In this document: positions 22,869-34,200 of the stretch, piece by piece
How the letters are laid out: each line of letters begins with the position of its first letter
Numbering within the stretch: position 1 is the stretch's first letter
Assembly: GCA_963969365.1 (NCBI GenBank)
Contig: OZ017754.1
Coordinates: forward strand, 2,728,001 to 2,792,000
Source: Asterochloris sp. CNOR1
Taxonomy: Eukaryota; Chlorophyta; Trebouxiophyceae; Trebouxiales; Trebouxiaceae
Length of the DNA: 64,000 bases
Direction of reading: 5' to 3'
Program-made: the position numbers and the translations under genes
The notes under the pieces: generated by a model
Seen by the model: the letters and a program-made list of their open reading frames with translations, nothing else
Told to the model about the DNA's origin: nothing
The model's database searches: none

Positions 22869-25777
22869 ATGCTGCTTTCCTCAACTGTCTTTGTCAGTGC
22901 ACTGTACTGGTCGCAGGTGTGCTGGGCTGTGGCTTTAAGCGTAATCTGCTGGACATGTGCAACGGACAAACCTACAGCCCCAGCCAGTACATATGCCTTG
23001 TGCTTCCAGGTGAGTTCTCTGCCATCCTTTTGGCTCAGCATCAAATTCCCTCACTTTGTTGCTACTGTGCAGCCAGGCAGTGAAGGTCTGGCTGTCCAAT
23101 GGCAGCCTTACTGTGTGCATCGATTGCATCACATCAGCTCCCTCTGCAACATGGATCTGCCACCCGCAGATGAGTCCATGGCCTTGTGTCCTTCTGCGGC
23201 ACCTTGTGCATGCCCCACGCCAGATGCTCTGGCTGCGGGCGGTGCTCCATATGGCTGCTACAACCCCCACCAGTACCATTGCACCACTGACAACCCTCAG
23301 AATGGGCTAGTGTATGGTCCTGGGATCAGTGATGCAGGAGCTTGCCCACCTGAATCTCCCACTGCCATGACAGGTGAGTGTGTGTTTCAGTCGTTACTGC
23401 ATCACTCTGCTGGCCACTGTCTGGCTCAACATCTTGACCTGCGAGTATGATTGCTGGGCTGTCCAATGTTTCCTGTCACGCTTGCAGCTCCTGTGACGAC
23501 CATGCAAGCACCCACGACGTTCGCAGTGACACCATCCACATTAATTGCCCCAGCAGCTGTGTCTGAGGCGCCCTTAACCACTGCAATGCCATCAACTACT
23601 GGTGAGGTGTGGTGTGAAGTCATTCACACGGCAATAAAGTGGTTGACACATCTCTCAGTCAGCTCACCAAGCTGCTTGGCTCTGCTGCATCAAATGCTGC
23701 CAACCTGCTTACTGCCCACCCAAGAATGCCTGTGACCCCTACCACATCTAGTGTCCCTGCCATGACTGCGAATGTGCTGACGGCCACCACACCTCGGAGG
23801 ACAGTCGGCGCACCAGCAAGCCATCCATCTCTTACAGGGCGAACTTGAGTGTAGTACAAGCTCACACACACTCCATGCTTAGTTGGTGTCAACCTGCTCG
23901 CAGCACCAATGACCCCAGCAGAGGCGCTCCCTACAAACATCTGGGCCCCTCAGAGACGCGTCTGGCAGGTGACCCTTCACAGTGCACAGAACAACGTCGC
24001 TCTGAATGCTGTCATGGGCGCGCTTGTGTCTGGGTGAGATGCGCACAGTCACTCTGCCTTATAAATGCCATGCAGGCTGACGAGGTGCAAGTTGAAAAAG
24101 AGCAACCTGGTCTGGAATGTCTTTTGCGTGGAGGGGACATTGCCAATAAGACCACTTTCCAGGATTACATCCAGTATAAACCGCCAAGGTGTGCACTGCT
24201 GCCTGGTCTGGTCTCTGCAAGCTCTGCCTGGCAGTAAGGCCTTGTCCACGACCTGTGCTGCAGATTGAGCATGCCCTTCGCCTATCGCAGCGCGAACGAG
24301 CACCGCTTTCAAGCAACCATGGTGCTGGCCTTCTCCCAAGATAGGCTGGACAACATGATAGGGAGCATCTGCCAAAGCTGGCAAGGGCCGATCACTGCTG
24401 CCGTGCACCTGCCTTTGCTGGCAGCTAACAGCACAGCGGCAGACATCACAGCTGAAGCCTCACAGCTGCTTGCTCAGCTGGGACAGTGGTAAGGCTGCAC
24501 CCACTCACTTTTACATGCGGCTGCTGACACCACAAACATACTTAATGTGTGCCCAAGACGTTCTGTGGCTGTGCAGGTTAGATGCAATGGGCTCGTGCCA
24601 GGTTGATCTGCTTTTGGTAACAGAGCATGTGGAGGAAGGCTGTCTGAAAGAGCTTTTACCCTTGAACAGCCTGCGCAACATAGCCATACTTGCCACCAGA
24701 ACACCCCTTGTCTTCATCGCAGACGGTAACAGATCGGGGCTTGTGCCCTTTCGTTTGCTGATTCTCGCCGTACAACTGTTGACAGTGTTGCTGCAGGTGA
24801 TTTTCTTGTGTCAAAATCCCTTTCCGTGCAGCTGAGCTCGCCACAAGCTTTTCATCAGGTGCTGTCATTGGCTGCTTCGCGGTCTTTCATCGTCATCCCG
24901 GCCTTTGAGATCAACACCACAGCTTTCAGACAAGGTGTTGAATGGAGGAGGTCCACCCTAGCTTCAGCACTCCAAGCGGGCGCGCAAGCTGCTCAAGATG
25001 TGGCTGCTGGTTGTAAGATGCAGCTGCGATTTGCTGAGCTGGGTGGCTGGGTGGGGCCGTTTGGCTATACACGTTCCACAGCGGCTCGATGCAGAGTGGG
25101 GCACTGCAACACCAACTACTCAAGGTGAGAAGTGTGGAGTCCCCCAATGGCAGTATGATTGCCATCAAGATGCGGGCGCTGCCCACTAGGGTTTGCCTGA
25201 CTCTAAAGCAATGCTTGTATGTTTGCAGGTGGGCTTCCGCACAGAAGCCCTACCATGTCCCTCATGTGTGGGGCTACGAGCCTTGGGGCATCATGGAACG
25301 AGCTCAAATACCCCTCTTCGATGAGTCCTTTAGGGGATATGGCATGAATAAGATCACTTGGTCGAGACACATCGCATCGCTGGGCTACAGCTTTGTGGTG
25401 CATCCGACAGCTTTCATGGTGCACCAGCCGCATCACATATCATGCGCCAAGCAGGCCTGGTGGACTGGGAAGCCTACAAACAGTAAAGCCGATCGCTTTC
25501 TGGGTGCAGGTGGGCCTGCATTGCAGTTGCTGCTTACCAAGACTGCCTATGACTGTACACATGTTCATACGCACCTTGCATCACTGAGAGCTAGAAAGCT
25601 GACCCACGGTCTGTCGTGCAAGATCGCCACTGCACCGCATGTCATAATGACTCCATACTGTTTGCGCATTCAAAGCAACGAGGGGAGCAGAGGCGTGAGC
25701 AGTTTGACAAAGGCATCTTCGAGCCTACATTGTCTTTGGGGACACGCCAATGTATGGAACAGGATCCACAGTCATGA
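22869..25777 (+). CDS. LARGE-type glycosyltransferase (family 49-like), multi-exon
   Basis: A Golgi/ER-type glycosyltransferase of the LARGE/B4GAT1 family. Catalytic exons: 24264-24488 (FQATMVLAFSQDRLDNMIGS), 24577-24725, 24797-25124 and 25229-~25510. The DxD metal site (FIADGD) is created across the junction 24725/24797. GHCNTNYSRW spans 25124/25229, and YEPWGIMERAQIPLFDESF with GYGMNKI and VVHPTAFMVHQPH in the last large exon are family hallmarks. Upstream, an exon at about 23090-23370 is Cys-rich (YGCYNPHQYHC), resembling small algal carbohydrate-binding modules. 23490-23830 encode a Thr/Pro/Ala linker. A hydrophobic segment from an ATG at 22869 (VCWAVALSVICW) may be the signal anchor; that start is tentative. 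The last exon probably ends at the TGA 25775-25777. Sugar and acceptor are unknown. Confidence 0.8.
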
Positions 25778-26696
25778 TGCGGTCGTGAATAAGGTGGGCA
25801 CCTTCAAGACCGCTGCTTAAGCATGCAAGTCCCTGACCCTGTGCCCTGCCACCCCACTATGAGTGCGTCAACTTTATATGGGCAGCAAGCAGTTGTGAGC
25901 AACACCTGGGCTGGCCCCCTGTCCATTCTGCTGAGGACCTGGCATCTCTGCCTCGTTAGCTCAGCCACTGGGGTTTTTACAGACTGCGGCAAGCTGCTGG
26001 GTTCTGGGGCCAAAGGGTTGATGGCTTCATTCTGCTGATGGGCGCTAAGTCAAACTGGGCGGCTGTGAGATGTGCTGCTGCATTACCATGCAGGTCTGCA
26101 CTGAATATTAAATGGGCAAGCGTTTCCTGAACAGCAATGTGCGGTTGTGTGGGGCCCCACTTCGTATTGCACATGTCAATGCAGCATTGCTGCTGCAAGG
26201 CTGTCTTGGTTCAGATGAGCAATTGCATGCAGTGCCTGAGGCGAAGTGCACATGATGTTGCAGGATGGCCGCTGCAAGCCCTTTCTGGTCCCAAATTGTT
26301 TGGTCCTGAGGCATCACATTGCACAAGTTTCGTCACCCCCTCGCTCCTTCTCCTGTCTGAGCTCATGAAGTACCACACCACCCATGCTATCAGACCCTGA
26401 AGTATGACACCCACACTATCAGACTCCCTTGCTGGCTTGCATGCTGTCAAGCCTTGAATTTGATTCGATTGTGTTGCTGGTGACCACCTCTGCTGCTAGT
26501 CGATGTGTGACCTTTCCCACTGCTGAGTGACCACTGTGCTTCTGGGTTCTGCCCTGAATTTCGTTGACCACAACTATTGCTTTTTGCAAGCTGGATATGG
26601 CAGGCTGCCGTTGTCACAGCCACCCTGCTACACTTCTCTGTAAGCTTACATCTGTGCCTTGCAACAGTTAGGCAAGCCTGGCAAGCTGCAGCACCT
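25778..26696. other. Intergenic region
   Basis: No coding signal I can support. The stretch is comparatively AT-rich and holds the 3' end of the glycosyltransferase unit and the 3' end of the minus-strand gene to the right. Two short related blocks, 'accca(c/t)(a/g)ctatcagac', lie near 26380 and 26410. Confidence 0.5.
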
Positions 26697-28090
26697 GACA
26701 TGATGCCTCAGCAATGCTTCTGGTTTTGCTGATGCAGCCCTCTTCAATCTCACGACAATCAACTGCAGAGATTGTGCGCCTGGACTTGATGCTCATGAGA
26801 TGGGCTGCCTTTTCCATTTTGATGGTCAAGTCCGGCACACTGGCCTCCTGGGCACCAGTGAAAGTCAGGTCCAGCTTCTGCAGGCAAACTTGAACACAGT
26901 TATACGTGCCTGTGTGGCCGTGATGGATCTGCTTGTACTCCGCGTGGCCACTGTAAGGTCTCAATCTCTGCCGCAAACGCCTGCTCATGGCGCTCTGCAC
27001 CGTGGAGCCTGCTGCCACTGGCCTGCAAGGCAGCACATACAAAAGGTGTACACAGAACCTCCAGGTTTCTTACCTTGGCGGCGCCCGGATCATGATCTGC
27101 TGCCTGAATTTGTCAGCCTGCTTTTGCCAGTGCACAGCAAGGGTGCCTTCCGAACTCAGCCAGGACAACCAAATGGTGCGTGGTGCATTTTCATGCCCAG
27201 CAGGCCCTGCAGATGCATGCAGACAGCACTTGCATAGCAAGGCCAGCTCACCATGCGAGACTAGACAGTGGCCTCTGGCTGTGGACTGCAGCCTGCAGTC
27301 TGGGCGCACGGGTGGTGGAGCCAAGGTTGTGGGTCCAGAGGATGGTTCCCCCCATCCTGCTGACAAGGCACATACATTTCTAGCCTGGCTGCACTGAGAG
27401 AACTGATGAGTTGAGACACTGGCCATGTAGACAGAGAGCCTTGGCTCCACCAGGTCCCTAATGTCCAAGGCTTCCTGGCAGTGCATGCTGCTTGCTTGGC
27501 TGCCGTGAGGGCTGGTGCACCGGGTCTAGGAGCCAGGTTTGCAATTCCAGACCTTCAAACTCCTCCCTTGCCCTGTGCAGTGAGGACATTGACAAGTGGG
27601 GGGCATGCCCGCCAAGCAGGCACAGCAATGAGCAGGCAGGTTGCGATGCTGTTCCTTGAGCTGCCGTGCAAACAGTCTCAGGCAGGATGACAGGGCCACC
27701 CTTCTGCTGCCTGGTCCTGCGCTGCTGATGGCTGAAGCAAGCACTGAGATAGACAGCTCTGACATGTCTCCCATCAGTGCTGCAGCATGAGCCAGTCATC
27801 ATAGTTTATGACCAGCACCTACAAATGAGGGAGCACGCTGTACACCTCCCTAGGGGCATTCTGAGGATTCCAGGCACATGCTCAGAAGCCTGGCAAGCAT
27901 CTGCCCAGATGAGCCTCGACACCACAATGCTCACAGCGTCTCCTGGAGCATAAGGCTCCCCCAGGTTGGAATCCCTGCTGCGCACATGGTGGACTGGCAC
28001 GTTGATGTGCAGGGCACAAGCCTTTCCTGTGGTGCGGCCAATGAGGTCACAGTAGATGTTCTACAAAATCTGCATCACTTGACTGCTGAG
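26697..28090 (-). CDS. Unrecognised minus-strand spliced gene (partial model)
   Basis: Several minus-strand exons with good splice signals: about 27920-28075 (TGKACALHINVPVHHVRS), about 27440-27490 (EALDIRDLVEPRLSVYMA), 27074-~27214 (WLSSEGTLAVHWQKQADKF, donor at gtaagaaacc), about 26935-27027 (an Arg/Glu-rich reading) and about 26698-26882 (LDLTFTGAQEASVPDLTIKM, donor gtgctgcag). I do not recognise the family. It would be transcribed divergently from the cullin, with under 200 bp between the starts. The final stop and the complete exon order are not resolved. Confidence 0.45.
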
Positions 28091-28269
28091 CAGCCACGCT
28101 GAAGGAAAGTGAGGTGACGAGAAAGCAAGTGACCTCGGGCAAAGAAGTGTGTTCATTGCGCTAATCACCTGACAGACTCCCCGAAGCAGCCGCTACCGCG
28201 GCCTACTCAGGGATCAGGGGCCCTGCTGGTGTGGTCTGGTCTCAGGGCGAACGAGCCTGGGTGCCCAGG

Positions 28270-31200
28270 ATGGCAAACAAGGCTGTCATTAATCTGGAGG
28301 ATGGATGGAGTGACATGGAGGTGGGCGTTGTGATGCTTGCTGTGCAGCTCCTGGCCCTGGCAGGGCCAGCCTGAGCATATGGTCTGTGAGTTGGAGTTGC
28401 TGGCAGGTATCAACCTTGCGCCGGAGGGTACCTTGTTGCTGCTGATTGTGCCTGCAGCCCTTGCTGTCGTCTACACAGTAGCATCTACACTGCTACATGC
28501 GATTGTTCCTGCTACAGCATGGCATAGCAAAGCTGAAGCGCATTTTGGAAGGGGAGGGCGAAAGCAACTTCGATGCAGAGATGTACATGCGGCTCTACAC
28601 GTAAGTTGCTTGTTCGTGCATGCTGATGAGCAGGTCACCTTGGACACTTCCAGGCCTGGCTGTAAGTCAAGTCCAGGCCTAGATGAAGGCCATTCCCGGT
28701 GCTGAAGTTCGCATGAGGCACCTTGGCCTGTGAACCCCTTGCCCTTGTCAAATTTTCCTCGGCGTCTGGCCCTACAGCCCTGCCTGGCTGGCGCTCTGCT
28801 GAGGACGCGGTGTCTGTCTGCTGCTGCAGCACCATCTATAACATGTGCACCCAGAAGCCGCCCCACGATTACTCAGAACCCTTGTACAAGAGATATGGGA
28901 ACGCCTTCAGCACGTACATCACTGACAAGGTGCGCTCCCCGCAGCGCCTGCTCTCAGCCTGCCTCATAGGGGTTGAGGATGTGCACACCTTTGGCAAGCA
29001 GGCAGTCGCCTGCCCAGACAGCAGTCCACCTTGGCAGCAGTTTCACGACGCATGGCTGCTTAAGGTCTCCTGCTGAGCAATACAGCGTCTTGGCATTTGC
29101 TAGAGGCAGCATGTTTCCATGGCACCTGCTGAGCAGGCACCCCCTAGCCCGGCGGTCCAGAGTCTGCTGGAGGCAGCTTGTCTCCATTGCTCCTGCTGAG
29201 CAGGCACCCCCCAGCCCAGCCCCTCGGGGTCTGCTGGAGGCAGCTTGTCCCTATGGCTCCTGCTTATCAGGCAACCCCCAGCCCAGCGCTTTGGGGTCTG
29301 CTGAAGGCAGCTTGTCTCCATGGCTCCTGCTTATCAGGCACTCCCCAGCCCGGCGCTCCGGAGTCTGCTGGAGGCAGCATGTCTCCTTTGCTCCTGCTGA
29401 GCAGGCACCCTCCAGCCTCTGGCGCTTGAGGCAGCTCAGCGCGAAGGCTTGAACAGACCCGGCCTGCATCCCTGCAGGTCATGCCAGCCCTGAAGGACAA
29501 GCAGGGCGAGTACTTGCTCAAAGAGCTGCTCAAGCGGTGGGCCAACCACAAGGTCATGGTGCGGTGGCTGTCGCGCTTCTTCAACTACCTTGATAGGTGG
29601 GTTTGGCTGCAGTCTGCGTGTGTGAGAAAGTCAGTTTGAGGGCCAGCACAATGCGTGTGCAACAGTCTCCCATCAGCCTGCAGCCACAGGGTCGTGCAGT
29701 ATGTTGGGGATGCATCATAAGGGCACTACGTCTTACACTATGTCAAAGCGCAGTGTCTGCATATAGAGAGGCAGCAGGGGCCAATCCTATCTGCTGCCAC
29801 CTGCAGGTACTACATCAGTCGGCATTCCCTCCACTCACTAAAGGATGTGGGCCTGCTCCGATTTAGAGGTGGGCCCTACTTGCAGGCTTGAGGTCTTTGG
29901 CAGTGTAGCTGCGCTGCCTCCTGGTGTGACTCAAGGAGAGCTGCCTCTGTTGGTGCCGTTGCTGCCAGCGTCAGATGTTGTGGGACAGGGAGCTGCTGGG
30001 GGCTGGGCTGTCTGTGCAGTCGACACCTGTCAGTCCCTCCACCATGTCAGCCATCTGAGCATCTCACCAGGCAGCTGTGAAGCCTTGTCTCCTGCCAATC
30101 AGCCTCACAACCACTGCTGCTGCTGCAGACGAGGTGTATGTGGAGATGAAACGGAAAGCCAAGGATGCTATACTGGAGTTGATCGAGAAAGAGCGCGAGG
30201 GGGAGCAGATTGAGAGACTCCTGCTGAAAAATGTGCTGGACATTTTCATGGTGGTGGGCCTGCCTGCCCTGTCTGACCCACATCAGCAGGCTGCTGTCCT
30301 TCGAATTCTGTGACAGCCAACCTGTGCTTTTGATGCAACATCAAGCTGCCCATGGGGCTGGGCTGGTGCTTATGGACCTTTGGCAGGGGCTGTTAACCTG
30401 TGCAGGCTTGGCTTCATGAAATGGCAGAGAGCACTGCTGGCTGCCAACACACCACCCGGACTGCCTTGTCTGCAGCATGGCAGCTGTAATGCCGGTGACT
30501 GGCACCAAGGCAGCACCCAACCTCTCATGCCTTGTGCAGGTGGGCATGAACACAATGGACTGCTATGAGGCAGACTTTGAGGCCCCCATGCTGGTGGACA
30601 CAGCGCAGTACTACAAGCGCAAGGCGGCTGTCTGGATTGAGGAGGATTCCTGCCCTGACTACATGGTCAAGGCGGAGGAGAACCTAAAAATGGAGGAAGA
30701 AAGGGTGAGGGACCACCCGTGAGCTGTGCCTGGCTGCTTGTCAGGTCAGGAGGCTGGAGGCAGACCGGGTCTTGGGTTGCCAGTGTGCTGTCCCTTGCTG
30801 AGCAAGGGCTGGTGGGAGCTGGCAGCTAAACTGTGCCTATACGAGTCTGGACACAGCTGTCCAACCTGTCACGGGGGCCTCTGCCTCAGGGTCTCGTGTT
30901 GCCAGCTAGCAGCAGCTCTCGTCTCATCCACAGCGTGTCTGACATTGCTCCCTCCGTGCCTCTGCTTCATGTCTTTCTTGCAGCTCACAGGTGCTGCAGG
31001 CATTGCAAAGTGTATTCTCTACTAAGTCTCACAATGCCTGTTGACCGTCTTTCCTCTGCTGGGCCCCCTGCAGGTGACTAATTACCTGCACGCCAGCAGC
31101 AAAAGCAAGCTGTTGCACCAGGTGGAGACTGAGGTGCTCATAGTGCACCAGAGCTCCCTGCTGGAGAAGGAAAACAGCGGCTGCTCAGCCCTGCTGCAGG

Positions 31201-34200
31201 ATGATAAGGTGCGCTCCTGGCCACTTGTGGCAAGCTCCACGCTCTGCTGCTGCTTTGACAGCCGCCAGACCTGCCCCCACTTCTCTTGGAGCCAATCATA
31301 ATGCTCCTTTGTGACTGGGCACAGCACGCCCTTCATTTGGGCAGCTCAATAAGCACAGCTGTAGGGCAGAAAAGGCTGGGCAGCCCGTCAACAAGCACCT
31401 TGTCCCTCTCCACTGTGGTTTGAGAGCTGTGTCCACCCGCTGTTGCAGATGTTCTCTCTGTTCACTGAAACTCCCTGGTGCGTGTGTTCCAAGTATGCAA
31501 GTGGACCTGGCACAGACCTTCTGGCCGTTCAGCCGCACCCAAAGGGGCTACCGGCTGTGCCTCTCTCACTGCCTACCCCTGAAAACTGCACGTGCACATG
31601 TCTGCAGAAATTGGATCTGGCACGAATGTTCCGCCTGTTCAGCCGGACCCCAAAAGGGCTGGAGCCCGTGGCAGACGCCTTCAGGCGCCACGTGGAGGGG
31701 GAGGGCATGAAGCTGCTCAAGGAGGCTGCGGCGGCCGCCACAGCCAAGAAGGAGAAGGATGCTGGCAAGCCCAGCAGGGATTCAGGTGGGCGCCTTTACC
31801 CTGCTCCCTTTGTGTTGATATTCTCAGACTGCTGCTCAGGGGTGCTGCAGCAGTTGCCACAGCCAAGATGGACAGAGCCAGGACAGCCAAGGTGAGTAAA
31901 GCAATCAAGCCCCTGCAGGGAGTCAGGTGGGCTTAAGGGGTCACTTGCAGGATCTCACAAGCGACTCTCATCAGAGCAACCCCCAAGACCATCTGCTGGT
32001 CCGTGCAGTCAAACCTTGCACAAGCTGGTTCTGGTCCGTGCAGTCAAACCTTGCACAAGCTGGTTGATGGCCAGCCCACTGCAGGCCACTCCTGATGGCA
32101 GCATCCTGTCCCACTTCATGCCGCCAAGGTTGCCCATGCTGCCGCCTGCAGGAAGCACTTGGGAGCAGGACTTTGTGCGCCAGGTCATTGAGCTCCACGA
32201 CAAGTACATGCAGTACGTGATTGAGTGCTTTGCCAACAGCAGCCTCTTCCACAAGGCGCTGAAGGAGGCCTTCGAGTCCTTCTGCAACAAACAGGTCGTC
32301 AACAACACCTCCGCCGAGCTCATGGCCAACTTCTGTGACAACCTGCTGAAGAAGGTGGGCGTCCTTGCTCGATCGCCCACTTCTGTTGCTCGACTTGACG
32401 TGGGCCATGAGGATCATGGAGCAGGGCGGCAGCTCAGTCCAGGCCCCAATGGCCAGTGAGGGTGGCAGCTGCACTCCTGGTCTGCACTGCTGGTCAGCTG
32501 CTCTGGGCCAAGCTTGCACCAACAGCTCTGTGTCTTTAGGGAAGTGATGAAAAGCCTCCTCCTGCCAGCACAGCTCATGTGCTCTGTACAAGCGCTTTAC
32601 TCAGCAAAGCATGCAATGGCCGTGTCTGAACTGTGTGCAGGGAGCAAGCCAATCAGCTGTTGCTGTCCTGTTTAGCATATCAGAGTTGCTCTGACTTCGC
32701 TGGGCATGCGTGCAGGGTGGTTCTCAGCATACAGTGATGCATCTGTGTCAGAAGCAGCTTGCACTGACCAGCTTTGCATGCCTGCAGCCTGCTGGTGAAC
32801 AGCCCACCGCCGTCAGCATGAGACAAGCTTGTGACTCAGCCAAATTTCTGCTGACTCCATCTCTGCATGCATGCAGGGCGGTGGTGAGAAATTGAGCGAT
32901 GATGCCATTGAGTCAACTCTGGACAAAGTGGTCAAGCTTCTGGCCTACATTAGCGACAAGGACCTGTTCTCAGGTCAGTGGCCACGTGCTGGTGGCTGTT
33001 TGCTGCTTCGAAGGGCTGTTGCTGGCCAACATCAGCAAGATGGAAGCTGCCCTCAGATCAGGCTGAGCACATGCTGTGGCTGGCCTGTGCATGTTTTGTG
33101 GCCACCATGCGTGCAGCATGGCTGCCTAGTCTGCTGGCTGAGCGAGCTGGGGGGGCAGATGCAGCGTTCAGGCGACAGGGGTGTACCTCCTGCTTGCCCA
33201 GCAGCAAGAATCAATCTTTCAGGCGCCTACGCAGCATGCTGTCGATGCATGTTGCCAGGATGCTGCTGACCGCTGGCTGAGGACATTTGCTGCCAGCTCC
33301 TGCCTGTGCCAGCACTCCTCCGCTTCATGTCATGCCTAAGCCGGTCTTCATCCCTCCACCTGCTGACTGCCAGTGCCCTGCTGCTGCAGAGTTCTACAGG
33401 AAGAAGCTTGCGCGGCGGCTGCTCTTTGACAAGAGCGCCAGCGATGACCATGAGCGGTCCATCCTGGGCAAGCTGAAGCAGCAGTGCGGGGCCCAGTTCA
33501 CCTCAAAGGTGAGGTTCATGCCCCGGCTCCTGGCAGACTGCTGGCCCTGCTGTGCCAGGCCCTTCATTGCACACCAGCTGGCCGTTGACATGCTGCAGCT
33601 TTGCCTGGTGCATCACTAGTGTCTGCATGCCCCAAGCTTTGTGCTGCTTGTCGTGCATCAGTCTGCTTCACCCTGCACAGCGACCGTCGCTTCGGCCAGT
33701 GTGTCTCCCATCTGCATCTGCATCTGTCATCGTGCACTCTGCGCGTCACACTGCTGAGCAGTCAGATCCCTGTGCGCCTGCAGATGGAGGGCATGGTCAA
33801 CGACCTGCATGTGGGCCGCGAGAAGCAGCAGCAGTTTGACGAGTGGAAGCAGGGGCAGCCAGACCAGCTGAGCATCGACCTCAGCGTCACAGTGCTGACC
33901 ACCGGCTTCTGGCCCTCATACAAGGTGTGCTGCTGACAAGAACACCTGCACATGAATCCTGGCCTGCATTGGGGATGCCGCAGAGGGAATCACGCCTGCT
34001 GCCTGGGAGAGCAGCGGCTGCCCTGCCCAGGCCTGCGCCCCTTGCTGTTGCAGAGGCCATGAGCTTGCAGTCAATCTGGCCTACACTGCTACACACACTC
34101 CTGCCTGATCCACCACCTGACAACCATCCCTGTCTGACTGCAGGCGGTGGACCTGGCTCTGCCCGAGGAGATGGTGCAAGGGGTGGAGTGCTTCAAGAGG

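Noticed and set aside
29067-29435. CRISPR or centromeric satellite
   Set aside because: A 67-bp unit without spacers, confined to one cullin intron; it fits a minisatellite.
31420-31895. Plus ORFs around cullin exon 9 as separate genes
   Set aside because: They are read-throughs of exon 9 and its degenerate upstream copies.
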